Both the position numbers and the translations under genes were made by a program. 64,000 nucleotides of DNA, taken from Tetradesmus obliquus. Its lineage: Eukaryota > Chlorophyta > Chlorophyceae > Sphaeropleales > Scenedesmaceae. The notes beneath the pieces are model-generated. The model was not told the origin of the DNA. It made no database searches and was given only the letters and a program-made list of their open reading frames with translations. Of this stretch, positions 52,216 to 63,564 are shown in pieces. Position 1 is the stretch's first letter. Each line of letters starts with the position of its first letter. The DNA is taken from positions 62,001 through 126,000 of the forward strand of contig CP126201.1 of the NCBI GenBank assembly GCA_030272155.1, read 5' to 3'.

Positions 52216-53026
52216 CGGCCACATGCGGTTGTCGCAAGCCCCACAGCTCATGGGTAGGCAGCATACCACCTGTTAGGTCCCTTACAACTCAATTTTCCAC
52301 AGCTGGGTCAAGGATTGGTTGCCTTTACCCTGAAAAAGAATGAAACTTGACAAGGCGTTGGGGCAAGTCCATGCAAATATTCGTCAAGCATTGGCGACAA
52401 CGTTTTCTGCTTGGTACCCATTACGTTACGTTACGTTACGTTACATTACGTTACATGCTCCACTCAACGAGGAGTGGGAACCCCAGTCAGGAGCCAACGA
52501 GAGGCTCATAGGGGGCTACATGTGGTCAGCTCAAGCCCCAAAGCCAATACTTAGGCAGAATGCTATCTGTTCGCTCCCACTGATCCGCTGCCATGCATTG
52601 CTGAACTACCACACTACCAAAGCAAATATACTGTAGATGACACACAACTCAACGGCCCCGTCCAAGTGCTGCAGCCATTGCAGCCGGAGCGCACTTCAAA
52701 CTGCTGCTGACACTAGCGAATATGTGGCTGTACAGCCGACCGCATCACACACGCCCAGTGCACAGTTAAGGCGTACGTTGCACATGACCCAGCAGCATGC
52801 GAATGCGTGCACAACCAATCAATTGCAGGTGGCATGGACCACGCGCAAGGCAGTTTAATACCGGTGATGATATGCAGATAGCACACCCCTCACACAACGT
52901 TTTGTAGTCGTTGAATAGGCAAATATGCATAGCGCCGCTGATGCTCGTGTTTCCGGCGGCAGGCAGCAAGCCACTGCTCAACATGTGGCCATGCGCGAGC
53001 AAGCATGGTGCGATAGTAACACATCA
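52216..53026. other. Right flank of the satellite block
   Basis: Contains a short (TTACG)n run at about 52421-52455 and one copy of a roughly 230-bp segment (52780-53000) that recurs after the 20-bp array. No gene recognised. Confidence 0.5.
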
Positions 53027-53162
53027 CACATGCCATGTGCACACCACACATGCCATGTGCACATCACACATGCCATGTGCACATCACACATGCCATGTGC
53101 ACATCACACATGCCATGTGCACATCACACATGCCATGTGCACATCACACATGCCATGTGCAC
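53027..53162 (+). repeat. 20-bp tandem array, about 7 units
   Basis: Units of ACATCACACATGCCATGTGC, almost identical, with an internal palindrome CACATGNCATGTG. It separates two copies of the flanking duplicated segment. Confidence 0.95.
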
Positions 53163-54595
53163 AGTTCAGGCATCTGTGGCACATGACCGTCTTGCTGGGC
53201 CAGCAGTATGCGAATGCTTGCACAGCCAATCAATTGCAGGTGGCATCGACAATACAGGTGCCAGTCTGATACCGGGTGCATCCCTGGCTGTGTTGATATG
53301 TAAATAGCATAACCTTCACATCGTACAGCATGTCGTAGGAGTTGAAAAGACAGATATGCATAGCGCTGCTGATGCTGGTGCTGTGGCTGCAGGCAGCAAG
53401 CCACTGCCACTGCTCACCAACACTCAACAGGTGACACCAAACCAACGCCCATGCGCTTTTCGTGAAGAGCTACGTGAATAACAATAAACATGAAGGAAGG
53501 TAGGTATGAGGAATCACACGCAAACCATGTCCACACAACAGCAATGCTCCGTCTGCTCTGCCGCTCAAGCACAGCACATATAGAACTTGCTTGCATGCAG
53601 TGTCTCAGATTCAGAGTCTAGGATGTCTTGCACGCAGCCATTCTTGAGGCTTTCAGGCAACACAAAACACTACGCATGCGTGCTTCTCTGAAGCGATTCT
53701 GGGATCGCAATGGCGCAGCTAACATATACTGTGCACATGCCGGGTGTACCCTGCTGTAGGTGCAGTACCGCAAATAGTGCCAACAGATCCATGCCATGCA
53801 TACGCGCAAGCACACAATGCATGAGCAATGCAGCCAGTCCACAGAGCTGTTCTGGATCCTGGAACATGGCGAAAAGGCAGACCGCTGCCACCTGTCAAAT
53901 CAACATTGTCTCAAACCTCACGTTGGCATAAATAATACTTCCAGGAGTGCATGCACTGCCTGTATACACAGGCAGGTGCTGCTTCCTTGGCAATACAAAG
54001 CCGCTGCAACACACGGGCTGAGGCACGGCATGAAATGCGCATACTATAGTACACAAGATGCACCAAGCCAAGGCATTGCTGTAATATGTGCCGCCAGCTG
54101 TGCCCGTGCCGCGGCAGCATGACAGGCGGGTGGTCAGCTGCCGACCCTGAGAATCCACGCAAGAGGCATGACAAGCACAGCCGGCAGGCAGTGCACGTGG
54201 CTGCTTAGGATGCATGCAACCACCATATGCCAGTGTGTTAAAAACCCCTACTGCATACACAGCAGGTGTGCTGCGCACATCCATCACTTTGTAGTGCTTG
54301 AGACAACATCCCCAATGATGCTGTTGCGTCACATGCCTTGCAGGCTTTCTAGTTGTACTACTTCATGACACGCCAGGTTGGTGGTGCCACATACCGAAAG
54401 AAGCATCCATGCTACAAAGTCATGCGTTGCCACGTTCACTTGACTGCAATACACACACCCGCATTGGGTGCGGCAATAAAAATCGCAGGTGCCTGGAGGA
54501 GTTCGTTGCACTGCACATGATCAGCCGCTGCTGTTGTAGCAGTTTCTGCTGCTGCCAGCTCCTGCTGCTGCTATGCCAGAAGTTCAGCTGCTGCT
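53163..54595. other. Region with second copy of the 52780-53000 segment; no recognised gene
   Basis: Positions about 53170-53430 repeat 52780-53000 with moderate divergence (landmarks CCAATCAATTGCAGGTGGCAT and ATATGCATAGCGC). The rest, to the 31-bp array, shows only short open frames. Confidence 0.5.
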
Positions 54596-54762
54596 GTTGG
54601 CCTGACAGTTGAACGCCCTTGCCGCTGCTGGCCTGACGGAACAGCGCCCTGGCTGTTGCTGGCCTGACAGTTCAGCGCCCTTGCTGCTGCTGGCCTGACA
54701 GTTCAGCGCCCTTGCTGCTGCTGGCCTGATAGTGAAGCGCCCTTGCTGCTGCTGGCCTGACA
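54596..54762. repeat. 31-bp tandem array, about 5-6 units
   Basis: Units of the type GCCCTTGCTGCTGCTGGCCT plus GACAGTTCAGC, just downstream (on the minus strand) of the intronless Gln-rich gene and within its likely 3' untranslated region. Confidence 0.9.
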
Positions 54763-54876
54763 CTGGCAACAGTGGGTTGTAGGCTTTCACATTTGCCATT
54801 GCCAGGGTGGAGCCCGGCAGGAGAAAGGAATACTGCGTAGATAAAAAATCATAGTATTGCATAGGACCTGACGCCT

Positions 54877-55948
54877 TTACAGCTGCTGGGCCACAGCAGC
54901 AGCAAGCTCTTCCTGCAGCAGCTGCTCCAGATCCAGCTGCTGCTGCTGCTGCTGTACTGCAAGTGCCTTTGAAGCAACGGCATCCCCCTCACCGCCGTAC
55001 AGTGCCGCTGCCCTTGCTGCTGCCTGGCCTGCAGACGCGCCCAGGCACAAGCTGCCCAGCTGCACCTCACAGGCAGCCTCCAGCAGAGCTGCCTCAACAG
55101 CAGCAGCTGCAGACAAGCACGCCAGCTGAGCTGCTCTGCTGTCCTGCTCAACCACGGCTGCTGCAACGCAACGTGAAGAGCGCGGCTCGGCGGCTACCGC
55201 GGCTGCTGCTGTCTCCCTGTTGCCAGCAGGCCAGGCAGCAGCAGCAGATGCTGCAGCCGTGATGTCTCCTGCTGCATCTGCCTGGCTGCAGGCCGCCACT
55301 ACAGCTGCCTGTAGCCCTGGCAGTGCTTGGTGCAGCGCCACAGCCACACTGAACGGCTCACCCGTATGCCGTGCTGCTGCTGCCATGGCCTTGACCTGCT
55401 GCAGCAGCTGCTGCCGCAGCACCTGGGCCACTGCTGGTGCTGCCTGGGATGCCGCTAGCTGCAGCAGCATGTTGACTGCCACAGTGAGCGAGGGCAGCGA
55501 TGGGCAAGCAGATGCTGCCGCAGCCACTTCTTGCTGCTGCTGCTGCTGCTGCTGCTGCTGGGGAGGGTGGCCGCTAAAGTCAACCTGTGAGCTGCTGCAG
55601 CTGCTGTCCTGCCACAGGACTCCTGCAAGCATGACATGCTGGCAGCCAGGGTCCTGCTTGTCACTGCATGTCGCTGGTGCAAGCTGCTGCTGCTGCTGCT
55701 GTGGTTGCCAGGCTGCTGCAGTGCGGGTGCTGAGGTCGTACATGGATTGAGCCTTGCGCGGCCGGCTGCGGCTGCTGCTGCTGCTGCCAGCTGCTGAGCC
55801 AGGCCTGAGGCGGGTGGGGGTGAGCGTGCGCACTGCTGCTGCATGCTGGTACATGCGCTGGTATGCATGCTTGGCCTGTTTGTGCTGCTTGGCCAGCTCC
55901 TCATGCACTGCTGACTCAACGTCACTGCATGGGCGCTTCTGAGATGGG

Positions 55949-56001
<53 letters not shown>

Positions 56002-56424
56002 GCTGTCGTTGCTGTCACTGCTGCTGGTGCTTGCTCTGCGTAGGTCTTTACAGCCTGTTTCTTTGGCTGGTGTTTCATTTGCCGAGCAGCTTGCGTCCGC
56101 CCAGGCACATGTGCCTGCCTGGCCAGGCTGCAGCAGGTGGGCAGGCAGTGGGAGATGCTGCTCTGGTGCCGCGCGCCTGGCAGCGAGCTGCCGACGCAGC
56201 TTCTGGAATACGTGTTTTGAGCCGAAGCAGCTCGTGTGCTGCGTCTGCAACGGGCTGCTAGCTTTGAAGCCATTGAGCCCAGCAACCGGGTCGCCTGCAG
56301 CCAAGCAGCCAAGCTTTAGAATGGTCCTTAAGCTATTTGCCTTCAGCAGCGGATACGTTGCCGACATACCTGGAAGCTGCTGCGCTAGGATGGCTTGCTC
56401 CGCACATGTGCCCTCGTACGCCAT
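54877..56424 (-). CDS. Intronless Gln/Ala-rich protein of unknown function, 515 aa
   Basis: Single uninterrupted frame from Met at 56424 to TAA at 54877, unusual among intron-rich neighbours. The first 90 residues are ordinary in composition (MAYEGTCAEQAILAQQLPGM, then SCFGSKHVFQKLRRQLAARR). The middle has long Gln runs and Ser/Arg-rich stretches; basic SQKRPCSD and SRSRPRKAQ could act as nuclear-localisation signals. The last 200 residues are Ala/Gln/Leu-rich and predicted helical, ending LDLEQLLQEELAAAVAQQL. Composition resembles transcriptional co-regulators, but no DNA-binding or other domain was recognised. A translated frame this long made largely of CAG-type codons could in part be open by composition. 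The non-repetitive N terminus argues for a real gene. Confidence 0.6.
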
Positions 56425-58271
56425 GAGCCAGCCTCAGCCACGGAAACGCCAACAAGCTTTCAACTATACGCCGTATAGCCAGTGAGCACGCTAGTGGAGA
56501 CCAGACACATTCATAGGCTGCTGCTGCTGCTGAGAAGCCCTGGGTGTCACCGGCATGAAACTGAGATTCCCAGTAAAAGCAACATATGATATTTTTTAGT
56601 AGTTGTAGTGAACTTTGCTGGGCTGCATACTGGACCTTGTGGGCAACGTCACGAGAAACAACAAGGCGCGATGACATTCCTCACCATGCACTTCGCAGGT
56701 ATTTCACACATGGATCCCAGCAGCAGCATCTTCCGGTTGTTGCGATGAACAAAGCGCCTTCAACTCTTCGTGTTCAAGATTATTTGTTTATTTTACTGCA
56801 GCCCGTTTATCGTCCAATAGATGCTATCTCGCAATTTCCCTTGCGCCCTTGACTAAACAAGGCACCCCAATTCATGTGTGATAGACCGGATAAAATTTCT
56901 GAATGTTTAACGTTGAGTCGAAGTCCAAGTGCCTCACCGCTGATGGTCACCAGGCACGTGGTGCACCCCATGGCCAGGACAAAGCAGCCTGCTGCTGGCT
57001 TGTGATGTGGCTGCATCGCAACCAATGAACCATCGTTTCCTGCTAAAGCTTGATGTTGTCTTCTGTAAGCCATTGCGACCAGGGGTGCTTCTTTCTCGAC
57101 GAGTCAACCTGCTCCGCAGTGCTGTAAGCTGGGGGCTGCGTGAACTTCAACACCCTTCAAGGACCTTGAAGGCCCTCCTGGTCATCAAGGGTCACTGATC
57201 AGTGCTGCATGTGGCAGCGGCGTCCAGCACCCCTGGCCTCCACATGTACAAGGCAAACACGGCAAACAACTGTCCAATTTGCCCACAAGCGTTGCATGGC
57301 CACTGCATTTGCTGCAGAGTGGCACAGCCACCCAGCAGTTGCAAGAAATGACAGCGCTGTCATTCTCATGCTAGCTAGCACCCTAGACTCACAGCATTGA
57401 ATGTTTTGGCATCAGCTTCCCACCAGCAGCATGCTGTGCCTAACACGTTGGTGTGACTTACAATGCCCAGGCCGTCTGCCAGTGCACAGCCATGTGGCTG
57501 TCACTGCCAACATAGCAAGTACTACTTGGCTTGGTAAGCTGCCGTTGTGCACGCACAGCGCGTCAATGACGCAGTTGCTCGAATATCTGTTGCTGTGTGC
57601 TGGCTGGTCCCCTGGGGAAGTTCTGTCTGACAGTGTCAGCAAATGTGTGCTTTCTGATGGCGGCAGCGCTGCTAGGCAGGCAGCGCTGCCAGGCAGGCAG
57701 AAGGCTGAGCCTGGCAGCCGTTGCCAATCATGAATGTCATTGATCAATGACTGGGGCGTGGCACGCGCTCGAGTGTCATGCACTTGGTGATGCCCAGCAC
57801 CTGCATTTGCATGTCATGTGCGTTGCTGTACAGCCATGCTACGCCCGGCGCCCTGCGGAAGCCCGACCGCCTGCGGCAGGGCCCAGCCTGCAGCTGGGCC
57901 AATGTGCTGCCAAGTGGCACATGTTTCTGGCTCTGTGTCGTGATGCTCATGCTGGCGAACATAGGTGACATGAAAAAAACCACTTGTGGCAAGGTTTCAT
58001 TTTGAACCGTCAAATGACGCTGCTGGCTCCGCACCAACTTCCTCAAACTGCCAATCAACGTGACCTGTCATCCAGCCAGGTCTCAGCCCAGTCACACTCC
58101 GCTGCTGCAGCGAATCTTCAGGCCCGCGCATAGGCATCATGCCTTGAGAAAGCAATCCAGCATAAGGATCAGCGCTGGAACGTTCTGGTGATGTGAAGCT
58201 GGCACACGTTTCGTTGCACGCACCGAGACTGTATCGAAGCATGTGCTGACAGCCCACATGAGCAGCCCCTA
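56425..58271. promoter_or_regulatory. Divergent intergenic region between the 515-aa gene and the sugar transporter
   Basis: About 1.85 kb between divergent starts. AT-rich patches occur near 56570-56800. A GC-rich interrupted inverted repeat lies near 57868-57899 (CTGCGGCAGGGCCCAGC / GCTGGGCC). No gene recognised; both promoters are expected here. Confidence 0.4.
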
Positions 58272-61144
58272 ATGGCCACGCTAAAGATAGATGAACGGGA
58301 ACGCTACCCTCGCTGCTTGTGGATATCTGTAGCGGGGTCCCTTGCCGGTGCCTTCAATTTTGGCTGGAACGTTGCGGTGCTCAACACCGCACTGCCGTAT
58401 ATCGCCAAAGACTTGCACTATCACAAAGATGCCGTGCTCAGCTCTGCAGTTGTGCTCGGAGCTGGTGAGCAGACCAGCACGTGCCAGGGCACGACAGCAG
58501 CAGCAGTGGCAGTAGCAGTGAGGAGACACCATGGCCCCTAGCACGCTGCATCGCAGAATCGCTCGCATACGTTGCTTTTGCTTGGTTTATCTACTGTTAT
58601 CTGCTGTTGCTGGGTGCCCAGTAGCATCTCACCAAGTTGCACATCACAAGACACCTCACGACATCAGTACAGCAACGGACTCTGACAGGGCACTTGCCCA
58701 GTAACAGACGAGCATCAGGAGTCACTGAGAAGAAGCGCATAACATCCTGCATGTGTAGCCACAATCTGGACTTGTGACGACAGCAGCGTCATACCATTCT
58801 GGCACGGTCTACGCCCTACAATGCACTGCTGCACCTCATTCGCTGCCTTGCAAGCTCCTGCGCCCGCCCACAATGCCTGAAACTGCCCTCATGTCCCTCT
58901 GCCCATCCTTCCTGATCTTGCTGCTGCTGCTTCCACCGCCTGTGTTGTTGTGTATCCCCTGCTGCAGCCAGCGGCGCGCTGCTTGCAGGCAAGGCAGCGG
59001 ACCACTGGGGCCCCAGGCATGCGCAGGTGCTCAACTGCCTGCCCTTCATGCTAGGGGCGCTGCTGACTGCCAGCTCGCAGCACCACAATGTGTTTCTGAT
59101 GGGTCGATTCGTATCCGGCATAGGTAGGCGGCACCCCAACAGCAGCAGCAACAAGGAAAGCAGCAGCAGCAGTTGTAGCAACAGGGCACAGGACAGCAGC
59201 AACAGCAGCAGCAGCAGCAGCAGCGGCTTGCTGTGGGATTCCAACAAGTGTTGCTTACCAGGCATGAGTGGGAAGCAGGGGCGGCAGCAGCAGAAGCAGC
59301 AGCAGGTGCCAGCTGCATGGAGGTGGTCTGTACGGTGGGCTGCCAGCCTGTCACAAAGCACATCAGCAGCTGCCTGATGGCAGCACTGCAGTACCCGCCA
59401 GTCAGCCTCATGTGTAGTTGCACAAGCAGCGCCATGTGCAGCGCCAATGGCACACAGTGCAGCATGGCTTGGCGCGGCCATCCCAGCAGCGGCATAGCGA
59501 GCTCCACTGCAATAATTCTGCCAGCTTGATTGGCACACAACCACCATGGCACTGCAGCAGCAGCGGCAGCAGCAGCAGCAGCAGCGCTGTGCAGAAGCGT
59601 CCTCCACCTGCCCAGGTTTTTATCTGAGTACACGCACAATTAGGTTTGCTTACTTGCTGCTGTCGTGCGTGCAGGTGCTGGCGCTGCCTCGCTGTTTGTG
59701 CCGCGCTACATTGCTGAGGTGGCGCCGCCTGCGCTGCGAGGCTGGCTGGGCAGCCTCAACCAGGTGACCAGAAGCAGCAGCAGCAGCAGCGGCAGCAGCA
59801 GTGGCAGCAGCAGCAGCAGTGGCAGGTGCAGGTGCAGGGGAAACAGCAGCAGCTGCAGGGGCAGGGGAAGTGGCAGCAGCAGCTAGCAGAAGGGTGCAAT
59901 CGCAGCAGGGGCAGAGGCAACTGTGGCACGCACAGCAGCTGGTGCAGTGCTCTCTGCTGGCCAGCCAATGCAATGCATTATTGAGTACTGCCATCCCTCA
60001 GGCAGTCCACCGTTATGTGGAGCAGCCAGCACAGCAGCAGCATGCACACGTGTTTGTTTTGATTTGATTGCTGTCCTCTGCGCACCTGGCACTCTCCTGG
60101 CACCTACTCTCCCGCCAATCGGCCATCGATTCAGGCATCCTGCTGGCCTACTGTGGGGCACTGCTTCTGAGGCGGGCTTTACAGGCTTTACAGCAACTCC
60201 ACATCTGTCTGACACCCTGCTTTATGCCTGCAGGTGGCCAACAACGCGGGCATTCTACTGGCGTATTGTGCAAGGGCTGCCCTATGAAGCATGCTTCACA
60301 GGGTTTGCAGCATATGCTCACACCTGCCTGACACCATGCATTGTGCCTGCAGGTGGCCATCAATGCGGGCATCCTGCTGGCCTACTGCGCTGGGCTGCCC
60401 TATGAAGCAGGCTTCACAGGGTTTGACGTGCTTGGCGGCAACGTTTGGCTTGCTTGGTGGCGGCCCATGTGCGCGGCTGCACTGCTGCCTGCAGTGCTGC
60501 AGGTGCGTGTTGTGTGAAACGAAAGAGGGCAGGGCAGCAGGATCAAGTGCTGCTGCGTGCACACACTGCGTTAGGCTGGGGCGGTTGGCTTGAATCTGGC
60601 CTCCTGGGCAGAAGGGGATGTGCTGTGAGGAGCTTTGAAACAGGCACTGTCCCTGTGCCTACTACCTATGCTGTTGCTCTTTTCTCATTCAACCCGTTGC
60701 TGCGCTGCTGCTGCTGCTGCTGCTGCCTGCCCGCCAGGTGCTGGTGCTGGGAGGATGCCCGGATTTTCTCATAGGTGATCCCATGTCCCGCTGCCCCATT
60801 GTTTGCACTCATAATCTGTTAATGTACGCTGCTGCTGCCCTGGCTGCCAGGTGCTGGTGCTGGCCAGCTGCCCAGAGTCCCCCGTGTGGCTGGAGGGCAG
60901 GGGCCGACGCGACGCAGCAGACGACGCCTGCATCCGGCTATGGGGTGCACATGCTCTGCTGCCAGACCCTGACTATGAAGCAGATGCAGCACGTGCAGCA
61001 GACCTCGTGAGCGCAGCCAGCAGAGGCATCAGCCTGCCGCTCGGCAGCGCAGCAGCGGCAGGGGGTCTAGGGAGGCTGGGGAGTGGCGGCGTGACTGCGC
61101 CACTGCTGCAGCAGCAGCAAGGCAGCAGCCCGACGCGGCAGCAG

Positions 61145-61177
<33 letters not shown>

Positions 61178-62085
61178 GGCTCGGCAGGCAGCAGCGGCTA
61201 CCAGCGGAGGCCGGAGCTGAGCCGGGTGTTTGATGGCGGCGGCAGCAACCGCGGCGCGGGCGGTTCGCTGCAGCATGTCTCAGCAGGGCTCAGCAGCAGC
61301 GGCTTTGGAGGGGGAGGGCAGGGCAGCAGCAGCGAGCAGGGTGCAGGTTTTGGTGGTGGGCAGTTTGGGGGCTGGGCCGGGCTGCTGGCGCGGCGCTACA
61401 GGCTGATGATGGCGCTGGCGCTGGGGCTGCCGCTGCTGCAGCAGGCCAGCGGCATCAACACGGTGGTCTACTACAGCAGCAAGGTGAGGCGTGGCGACGC
61501 AATGGGGTGTTGAAGATCCGCGTGCTGTTGTTATACAGCGTGACCAAGCTGCATGTTGGTGTAGTGCTGCAGCAGGGTGAGGCGGGGCTGTGCATGCAGG
61601 GCACCAGATGCAGCACTCAACAGCAGCAGATGGCAGCAGCCAGCATGGTGTCAGTGAACTTGCCAGGATACTGGGTTTCAAACTTGTGGCTGCAGTGGCG
61701 GCAGCACCAAGTGGCAGCAGCTGCATATGTGCAATATACTGCAGGAAGGAATGAACAACTGCAGAGCTTGGTGTAGTGCAGACATTATGCAGTTTGTTGC
61801 TATGTTATAGCAGTGCCAATGCCTTGAGGCTGTTGTGCTTCAAAACATTCACGTCACCAAGCAGCAGCAGCTGCGGCATGAAAGCTTGGCGCTGTCATGC
61901 TGCAGCATGATGTGCCAGCCAAATTCATTCAATCCATTCGATGGCCTGCAATTGCTGCCGCTGTCCATGCCGTGCAGGTGTTTGCATCTGCCGGGCTGTC
62001 GTCTCCCATTGTTGCCTCCATCATCACTGGAGGCGTCAACCTGGGTGTGACACTGGCAGCAGCAGCACTGCTGGACAGGTGGGGG

Positions 62086-62117
<32 letters not shown>

Positions 62118-63564
62118 TACTAAACAATGTTGGCAGGCACTGCACACAGCCCTTGGCTCACGTCTTGCAGTGGCTGGTTGCATGCAGCGGAGGCAGCTGC
62201 AGTTGTGGCAGCTTATGGAAGTGCATTTGTGGCTGCTCAGGAGGCATGATGAGCAGATTGAAGCCACCCCAGTAGCATGACATGTTGAGGCACTGCGGCC
62301 TCAGCACCTGCCGCTGCTGCGCCCGTTGCTGCTGCTGCTGCCAGGTGTGGGCGCAAGCCGCTGCTGATGATCAGCTACATTGGCATGGCTGCAGCGCTGG
62401 GCGCAGTGGCGGGGCTCAGCCTGCTGCCAGGCGCGTGGAGTGCTGCTGCTGCTGCTGCTGTTGCTGCTGCTGCGGCTGCTGCGGCTGCTGCGGCTGCTGC
62501 GGCTGCTGCGGCAGTGACGGTTGTGTTAGTGGCGTAAAATTTGCAGGCAGTTTTGACAGTCCGCGCAGGTGTTGCTGCATGTCAGGCATCCTTCTGCATG
62601 CCATTGTACAGCTTCGCAGCTGTGTGAACATACAGAGAGCGGGCCCAGATGAGGACACCGCTGCGACTTCTGGTGCAATGCGCTGCTGCCGCTGCTGCTG
62701 CACCCCGCCTGTTTCACTGCTGCAGTGTCTGCAGGCGCTGCTGGTGTGCTGATGGTGCTGCTGGTGCTGCTGTACGTGAGCTTCTTTGCCATCGGCTCCG
62801 GGCCTGTGACCTGGGTGGTGCTGAGTGAGGTGCTGCCCCCTGCCATCAAAGGGCCCGCAGCCTCACTGGCCACAGCAGCAGCCTGGACAGGTGAGGCTCT
62901 GCTAGAAGTTGAAGGGGCTGCTACCCAACCTACCTGCCGCTTCAATCCGCTGAATTTGTATGCCAGCAGTGTCCTGGTGTGCAGTTGGGAGTGTGCAAGG
63001 TGCTACGTGGTGAGCAGGTGGCGCTCCAAGCGCCATGTCGTGGGTCGACAGGGTGCCCAGCGTGGTGTGGTGCTGAGTGAGGTGCTGCCCCCAGCCATCA
63101 AGGGGCCCGCAGCCTCACTGGCCACAGCAGCAGCCTGGACAGGTGACGCTTCTACTGAACCACACCACACTGGTGTTGCGAATTCCATCTGCAGGCAACC
63201 TGGCTGTCGAGGGTAGCTTCTACGACCTGCTGACCTTGCTGTATGTGCGCAGCTTCTAGCCTTGCCAGAGCTGTGTTGACGTGGCCAACCACGCCCACTG
63301 CTGTTCCTCATGATATCCTGCCGCAGGCAACTTGGTAGTCACGCTAAGCTTTGACGGGCTGCTGGCGGCTCTGCTATGCAGCTTCTAGTGGACACAGCTA
63401 TTGACAGTGTCCTGATCTTCTGCTGCAGGCAACCTAGTCGTCACGCTGAGCTTTGATGGCCTGCTGGCCCGGCTGGGCCTGGGTGGCACCTACCTGCTGT
63501 ACGGCCTGGCCAATCTGGGAGGGGCACTGTACGTGGCCAGCCTGCTGGTGGAGACGCGGCGCAG
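58272..63564 (+). CDS. MFS sugar transporter (sugar porter family), at least 9 exons, 3' end not in window
   Basis: Twelve-helix transporter of hexose-porter type, in the plasma or plastid membrane. Exons: 58272-58464, 58968-59123, 59675-59763, 60353-60502, 60851-61483, 61978-62078, 62345 to about 62439, 62726-62890, 63429-63564. All join in phase; the exon 7 end is the weak point (a GT at 62440 fits phase; a GC donor at 62431 is an alternative). Family motifs: GRFVSGIGAGAASLFVPRYI, RGWLGSLNQ, PESPVWL (204-210), LLQQASGINTVVYY (391-404), DRCGRKPLL, and GPVTWVVLSEVLPP. The first loop, which usually reads GRR/GRK, is altered to DHWGPRHA. The central cytoplasmic loop (exon 5) has a long Gln/Gly/Ser insert. 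The frame is open at 63564 in phase 2, so a final exon lies further right. Substrate not deducible. Confidence 0.88.
60110..60352 (+). repeat. Two tandem echoes of transporter exon 4 acceptor edge
   Basis: Units of about 115-120 bp before exon 4. The start of exon 4 (VAINAGILLAYCAGLPYEAG) recurs at about 60234-60310 as VANNAGILLAYCAGLPYEA-like sequence with a TGCAG acceptor, and more diverged near 60130-60190. The linking intron sequence (CACCTGCCTGACACC) is repeated too. Confidence 0.85.
60727..60765 (+). repeat. Echo of transporter exon 5 acceptor edge
   Basis: GCCAGGTGCTGGTGCTGG at about 60735 repeats the genuine exon 5 start (60845-60862), then diverges. Confidence 0.7.
63050..63150 (+). 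repeat. Echo of transporter exon 8 donor edge (about 85 bp)
   Basis: Nearly exact copy of 62812-62896, including codons for VLSEVLPPAIKGPAASLATA and the ACAG|GTGA donor, about 250 bp downstream in intron 8. Confidence 0.95.
63190..63390 (+). repeat. Two echoes of transporter exon 9 acceptor edge
   Basis: Acceptor plus first codons (GNLVVTLSFDGLLA in the genuine exon at 63429) recur at about 63192-63225 (diverged) and 63325-63370. Both retain the GCAGGCAAC start, and each is followed by GCAGCTTCTAG-like sequence. Confidence 0.85.

Noticed and set aside
50098..52269. Minus-strand frames with repeated His-Arg-Met-Phe-Thr-Ala-Cys-Ser units
   Set aside because: Translation of satellite A and its 11-bp subrepeat; no supporting coding features.
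47666..54595. Transposable element with coding capacity in the repeat block
   Set aside because: No reverse transcriptase, integrase or transposase motif was seen; the structure is purely tandem.
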